Origin: CAZHHH01 sp052400685
Lineage (GTDB): Bacteria > Bacteroidota > Bacteroidia > Bacteroidales > Marinilabiliaceae
Assembly (NCBI GenBank): GCA_052400685.1
Contig: JBQTGJ010000001.1
Reading direction: 5' to 3' (one strand)
Length of the DNA: 64,000 nt
In this document: positions 59,717-64,000 of the stretch, one piece after another
Position numbering within the stretch: the stretch's first letter is position 1
How the letters are laid out: every line of letters starts with the position of its first letter
Notes under the pieces: model-generated
Database searches by the model: none
What the model saw: only the letters and a program-made list of their open reading frames with translations
Told to the model about the DNA's origin: nothing
Program-made: the position numbers and the translations under genes

Positions 59717-62341
59717 CTATAGGTCAATCGATATTCTGAGCCCCCAATTGGTGTATTCGCCATTGGAAAAGCCTGCATAAATTCCTGCATTTATAAGCAT
59801 GAAAATGCGACTAATGCTGTATCCGGTCTGCAAATAGTGTGGCGTGACGTCGCTGTTAAGGTAGCTTAAATGGATGTTCTCGTTCCAGATGGTTTGACTT
59901 AACAACGGAAGTCGTTTTAACAACAGCCAGGGTGATGAATAGGTGACATTGCCCCTCATGTACCAGTTGTTGGTAGAGGTCAGGTAGCTGTCTTTCAGCA
60001 TCAGTTGCCTGGCTGGATCTCCGAAGACAACTGGAATTTGCGATCCTGCAAAATGTCTGAAGCGTGAGAAGTGTACTTGCTCATTACGTACAAATTTACC
60101 AATATTTACATTCCATGATAAAGCGGGCCGCATCATAAGATCCGACTCTTTAAAGGCTCCGGCTTCAAGTAACAGATAGTCGTTGTCGGTGTCAAACCAA
60201 CCGGTGGCGTGTTCAGCACTCACATGAAATGTTGGATAGTCGGATTGCAGCATTTCTTTTCGTCCTTTTTCAATACGATAATAATAAAGAGGTGTGTATG
60301 CCAAAGAGACTTTTGTTATGAAGGCATTTTGAGCTTCAAAAAATTGGTTGTTATCGTTCTTATTAATAATGGTGTTGGGATGGTAATCGTTGTTTTGTTT
60401 GAAGAAGGAAAAGTTGGTGCTGTTGTTGAGTGGTGAAAAGTCGTGATATGAAGCTCCAACAGTAAATCGCAGACCATTTGTAATGTCAATTTCATTTTGT
60501 AGCGCAACGAAATCGTCGTTGTAGAGACGTAGGTAATTTTCCTTGAAAAGCAGTGACGAAGCCATATTTAACAGCGGTGCTACGTCGCGCTCTCTTTTGT
60601 ATGATCTGCTGCCGGTAGCTGCCGTAAGTGTTAGTAAGCCACGGTTTAATGGCGCGTAGTTCTGTTGTATAGAAATGTTGCCAAAGAAGGATTTGCGGTT
60701 GAATGCGTAGCCGCCTTTAGCTTCAATTTGTAAGGTGTGGAGCGAATCCTGCTTCCATGAAAATTTAATTTCCTGGTGATATTTCCAGCCATCCACTGCA
60801 TTGAAGCCGATGGCAGAGAGGTTGAAAAGTCCCTTATAGCTGAATTTGGCATCACCATCTTTAGGAAATTCAGTTCCTGACATAATCGCTTTTCTTGTTT
60901 TTGAGAAGCGGGATTTTTGTTTGATCGTATCAGCGATTGACGAGTCGGTTGCCGCTTCAGGTCGATTGGCGTGTTTGGATAAAGCCTCGGCTTCGATGGC
61001 GGTGAGTGGAATGGGACGCACGGTTTGCCAATACAGCGAGTCTCTTTTTAACGAGTCTTTGCGAATAGAGATGTCGTAGCTGCCTTTTATTTCCATCACA
61101 GGCTTTTCTTTTTTGTGTTCTTTGGCCTTTTTTTCGGTTAGTGCTGCCAAACGCATCATATCCCTGTTGTTTAGGTCTTCTTTTTCGATGATTTTAGCAA
61201 TTTTTTGTTCCGTTTTTGAAAGTGTTGGTGTTTCTTGTTCTTGTTCTGAATCAACGTTTTTAAGGTTTTCAATTAAAGGCGGAACAGTCAGTTTTTCATC
61301 TTTTTCAATGTGGGTATATTCTACTGCCGCAACGTATTGCGCATCCGCAGCCAGTCCCATAATGGCGGCGTTAATCTCAAAGAGTTGATTCACTGGTAAC
61401 CATATCTCTTTGTTAAGAGGCGCATAGACTTGTTTGAAGTGAATGTCGCCAAAAAAAGTAGTGAGATTGAAGTCTACAGAGTAAATATTCCATAGCCCAT
61501 CAACCAGATAAAGATCACCACTGAATAACTGTTGGCTTTTGCGACGAGGAATGACTTTTATTTTGTTGACAATGATGTTTCCTTCTTTTATATAACCTTC
61601 GTAACGGTATTTATAATGACGCATAGCTTGTGGTGACAGGGGGGAGATGTAGTTTTCGTTTTCGGGCGAGTAGAAGCTGGAATTGATGTAGCCGATGGGG
61701 GAGTTTTCGTCCATGTTATTTTGAAAATTGGATTGGCTGCTGATTACGGTATGCCTGAATGTGTCAGGAGCTACGAAGGTGATTTCATTCATCGATTCAA
61801 TCGTGTAGATTGGTCCAACTTCAATTTTAGAGTCGTTAACTCTTATATCCATGTTTTTTCGTAGCAGTCGTGGAACTTTTTTTACCTGCAATGAGCCTTT
61901 AAGGTATACATTGGCATCATAGCGTTTGGCTTGTCGTAAATAGTAGGGTGCCAGACTGATGGCCTTTCGCATCATGGCATAAGCCGGATCTTCACCGCCC
62001 GAGTATACTTTTACTTCATCAATTTTAAAATGAACCGATTCTAATTCAATATTGAGTTCGGCTGTTTCTTCTTCGGTTATGGAGATGGTATGATCCTGGC
62101 TTCGCATGCCCAACGACTGAAAGGTGAGGTGGTATGTGCCGGCCGGTAATGTTATTTCGTAGTTGCCTTCGTTGTTAGAGATGGTGCCGGTGCGCAATTC
62201 ACGAATAAAGAGGGATACTCCGGGTATGGGATTTTTTTCCTTGTCGGTGATGGTTCCGTGAAGCACAGCGCCCTGAGTCATTGTTGATACCAACAGTAAT
62301 AGTGAAAGATGAATTAGTCGGGCGGAAGGGATGGTTTTCAT
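59717..62341 (-). CDS. DUF5686 outer-membrane protein with carboxypeptidase-regulatory-like domain
   Basis: An 874-residue protein starting at MKTIPSARLIHLSLLLLVS (signal peptide). Residues about 27-115 are a CarboxypepD-regulatory-like beta domain (GTITDKEKNPIPGVSLFIRE), followed by the DUF5686 region, which contains a variable Lys/Glu-rich insertion at about 385-430 (SKTEQKIAKIIEKEDLNNRD), and a C-terminal beta-barrel-like part ending GLRISIDL. Proteins of this family are outer-membrane residents in Bacteroidota, with unknown transport or assembly roles. Single gene. Confidence 0.85.
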   Translation of the reverse strand: MKTIPSARLIHLSLLLLVSTMTQGAVLHGTITDKEKNPIPGVSLFIRELRTGTISNNEGNYEITLPAGTYHLTFQSLGMRSQDHTISITEEETAELNIELESVHFKIDEVKVYSGGEDPAYAMMRKAISLAPYYLRQAKRYDANVYLKGSLQVKKVPRLLRKNMDIRVNDSKIEVGPIYTIESMNEITFVAPDTFRHTVISSQSNFQNNMDENSPIGYINSSFYSPENENYISPLSPQAMRHYKYRYEGYIKEGNIIVNKIKVIPRRKSQQLFSGDLYLVDGLWNIYSVDFNLTTFFGDIHFKQVYAPLNKEIWLPVNQLFEINAAIMGLAADAQYVAAVEYTHIEKDEKLTVPPLIENLKNVDSEQEQETPTLSKTEQKIAKIIEKEDLNNRDMMRLAALTEKKAKEHKKEKPVMEIKGSYDISIRKDSLKRDSLYWQTVRPIPLTAIEAEALSKHANRPEAATDSSIADTIKQKSRFSKTRKAIMSGTEFPKDGDAKFSYKGLFNLSAIGFNAVDGWKYHQEIKFSWKQDSLHTLQIEAKGGYAFNRKSFFGNISIQQNYAPLNRGLLTLTAATGSRSYKRERDVAPLLNMASSLLFKENYLRLYNDDFVALQNEIDITNGLRFTVGASYHDFSPLNNSTNFSFFKQNNDYHPNTIINKNDNNQFFEAQNAFITKVSLAYTPLYYYRIEKGRKEMLQSDYPTFHVSAEHATGWFDTDNDYLLLEAGAFKESDLMMRPALSWNVNIGKFVRNEQVHFSRFRHFAGSQIPVVFGDPARQLMLKDSYLTSTNNWYMRGNVTYSSPWLLLKRLPLLSQTIWNENIHLSYLNSDVTPHYLQTGYSISRIFMLINAGIYAGFSNGEYTNWGLRISIDL

Positions 62342-62713
62342 AGAAATTTTCAATTTGGATGTATATAGCGTGTGTTTATGCAAAAAAAATGCCTAAATTG
62401 ATTTTTTATGGAATGCGGAAATTTATCTTAATTTTAGACAGCGACAACAAAGAAATGAATTAAATGGTTATTTTTGTCACACTATAAAAATTAAAGAGCG
62501 CCTAAACAAGAATATTTATCATTGTTTTATGAGTAAAAGTCCCTTTATTTTAATTTTATCTGCATTGCGACAACTGCTGCGAGCGGAAAAATGAATTTTC
62601 ATTTTTCTGTATAAAAATTCATTTTTCATTTTTTTGATATTCATATATTGTTAAGTTACAGGGCGTGAATCAGTCTTGTTAAGATGTGCGTTTTTTTTAA
62701 GAAACTAAATATT
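62342..62713. promoter_or_regulatory. Divergent intergenic region with a strong AT-rich palindrome
   Basis: These 372 bases separate the DUF5686 gene and the rightward aminotransferase gene. AAAAATGAATTTT (62587-62599) and AAAATTCATTTTT (62614-62626) are perfectly complementary over 13 bases with a 14-base loop. It could be an operator or a hairpin in the aminotransferase leader. I see no gene or exact promoter match here. Confidence 0.5.
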
Positions 62714-63916
62714 ATGCCTGTTATATCCAACCGGGGCACCCAAATGCCCGCGTCTCCTATTCGACGTTTGGTTCCTTATGCCGAAGAAGCCAAAAAAAAT
62801 GGGGTTAAAGTTTATCATTTGAATATTGGTCAACCTGATATTCAAACGCCAGAGGTTGCGTTTGAAGCCATGCATCATTTGGATATGAAAGTGGTGGAAT
62901 ACAGCCATTCGGCTGGAAACGAATCCTATCGTAATAAGTTGGCGGTTTATTATCGTGAAATGGGGGTTGACATTAATCCCAATCAACTGATGATTACCAC
63001 GGGCGGTTCGGAAGCTATTTCATTAAGTTTTTTGAGTTGTCTGGATATTGATGATGAAGTGATTGTGCCGGAGCCGTTTTATGCCAATTATTATGGTTTT
63101 GCTTCTTCAACCAGTATTAATGTGGTGCCACTGACTTCCGATATTGACAGTAGTTTTGCGTTGCCCTCTTTTTCGGAGATCGAGAAGCTGATAACTCCGC
63201 GCACCAAGGCGATTTTTATTTGTAATCCCAATAATCCTACCGGTTATCTTTATTCGCGCGAAGAGCTTGAGAAGTTGAAGGAAATTGTTTTGAAATACGA
63301 TTTATACCTTATTTGTGATGAGGTATACCGTGAATTTTGTTACGATGGAGCCCGTCATACTTCAATAATGGAACTCGAAGGGTTAGAAGATCATGCCATT
63401 ATGATTGATTCCGTGTCGAAGCGGTACAGTGAATGCGGTTTGCGAATAGGAATGCTGGTGTCACGTAATCCAAATATTATAGCAACTGCGCTCAAGTTTG
63501 CACAGGCGCGTTTGAGTCCGCCGTCATTGGGGCAAATTGCTGCTGAGGCTTCACTTGAAACGCCTCTGGATTATTTTAAAGCGGTAAATGTTGAATATAA
63601 TAAGAGGCGTAATTTTTTGGTGGATGAATTAAATCGTATACCCGGTGTTTTTACGCCTATGCCTAAGGGTGCTTTCTATACGGTGGCTAAATTACCGGTG
63701 GACGACGCCGATAAATTTTGTCAGTGGGTGTTGAGTGACTTTAGGTACGAAAATCAGACTGTTATGATGGCGCCTGCTTCCGGTTTTTATATTACGCCCG
63801 GGAAAGGTAAGAACGAGGTGCGTTTGGCCTATGTGCTTAATGTTAAAGATCTGACGAAAGCTTTGGTGGTACTGCGAAAAGCCCTTGAAGTTTACCCCGG
63901 ACGAATGACTATTTAG
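62714..63916 (+). CDS. Class I/II PLP-dependent aminotransferase (aspartate-aminotransferase-like)
   Basis: A 400-residue fold-type I aminotransferase starting at ATG 62714 (MPVISNRGTQMPASPIRRL). The PLP lysine is Lys236 (DSVSKRYSECGLRIG), with CNPNNPTG at 170-177 and Asp202/Tyr205 in CDEVYREF. It resembles the aspartate/aromatic aminotransferases of subgroup I; the exact amino donor is not clear. The stop TAG (63914-63916) is the first three bases of a repeat element. Confidence 0.9.
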   Translation: MPVISNRGTQMPASPIRRLVPYAEEAKKNGVKVYHLNIGQPDIQTPEVAFEAMHHLDMKVVEYSHSAGNESYRNKLAVYYREMGVDINPNQLMITTGGSEAISLSFLSCLDIDDEVIVPEPFYANYYGFASSTSINVVPLTSDIDSSFALPSFSEIEKLITPRTKAIFICNPNNPTGYLYSREELEKLKEIVLKYDLYLICDEVYREFCYDGARHTSIMELEGLEDHAIMIDSVSKRYSECGLRIGMLVSRNPNIIATALKFAQARLSPPSLGQIAAEASLETPLDYFKAVNVEYNKRRNFLVDELNRIPGVFTPMPKGAFYTVAKLPVDDADKFCQWVLSDFRYENQTVMMAPASGFYITPGKGKNEVRLAYVLNVKDLTKALVVLRKALEVYPGRMTI

Positions 63917-64000
63917 TGTTTGTCTATAAAGTCAACGACTTCGTTACGCTTGTCATAAAACCAGTCATTTACGAAAAGTAAACTCCTTGATTTTTATGAC
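63914..64000 (-). repeat. Dispersed palindromic element, copy 11 (cut by window edge)
   Basis: It begins TAGTGTTTGTCTATAAAGTC at the aminotransferase stop codon and includes GTCATAAAA, TTTACGAAAAGTAAA and TTTTTATGAC; the right terminal repeat lies beyond the window. It is nearly identical to copy 10. Confidence 0.9.

Overview
The window looks like the chromosome of a Bacteroidota bacterium, most likely of the order Bacteroidales/Marinilabiliales. Evidence seen directly: a SusC/SusD pair under an ECF sigma factor and FecR-type anti-sigma factor, CydA/CydB behind a DUF4492 protein, an N-succinylornithine-type carbamoyltransferase, DUF4924 and DUF5686 proteins, and promoters of the Bacteroidota type (TTTG-N19-TAnnTTTG). 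I see no rRNA, tRNA, prophage, complete insertion sequence or CRISPR array.

Layout. 1-3.9 kb: start of a lipoprotein gene, then DUF4492-cydA-cydB and a tiny membrane protein gene (cytochrome bd oxidase). 4.2-6.2 kb: pssA and a Gfo/Idh/MocA oxidoreductase. 6.7-12.5 kb: a histidine operon (hisG, hisD, hisC, an esterase, hisB) with a complete transcription attenuator: promoter, His-rich leader peptide, antiterminator and terminator. hisH, hisA, hisF and hisI are not in the window. 12.9-15.1 kb: an SDR and a two-domain VOC protein. 15.3-30.6 kb, minus strand: a large arginine/proline cluster argR-GNAT-argG-argC-argD-(NUMOD4/HNH)-proC-proB-proA-argF'-argB-argE-argH-gltA, which would take glutamate through acylated (probably succinylated) intermediates to arginine and in parallel to proline. 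carB is divergent from argR, and two ArgR-type operators lie between them. 34-40.6 kb: an EEP-family lipoprotein, a duplicated small-RNA-like locus, a TPR/helix-turn-helix membrane regulator, a small secreted protein, a hypothetical gene and a PD40 lipoprotein. 40.8-47.2 kb: housekeeping genes (engB, prs, rplY, pth, S4 protein, DUF4924, DCC protein, DsbD-like). 47.5-56.7 kb: a lipoprotein and a small polysaccharide-utilization-type locus (CE1-like esterase, SusD, SusC, FecR, ECF sigma). 56.8-64 kb: valS, a DUF5686 outer-membrane protein and an aminotransferase.

Three kinds of non-coding structure stand out. (1) A dispersed quasi-palindromic element of about 122-147 bp, with terminal inverted repeats TAG(A/T)G(T/C)CTGTCCATAAA, is present in at least eleven full or partial copies. 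Its internal hairpin changes in a compensatory way between copies, and its terminal TAG supplies the stop codon of four genes. (2) A second family of 86-100 bp units, each starting ATGAAACG, stands directly before the start codons of hisC (two units) and argG (four units); the 100-bp type differs by one base between the two loci. (3) Two copies of a 220-bp locus at 35.5 and 36.1 kb each carry a promoter-like element, three hairpins with covarying stems and a terminator. Both, and the gene at 38199, have the 9-mer GGCATTAAG exactly 47 bp upstream of the -7-like element, flanking a regulator gene. I regard this as the best candidate for an undescribed regulatory system here.
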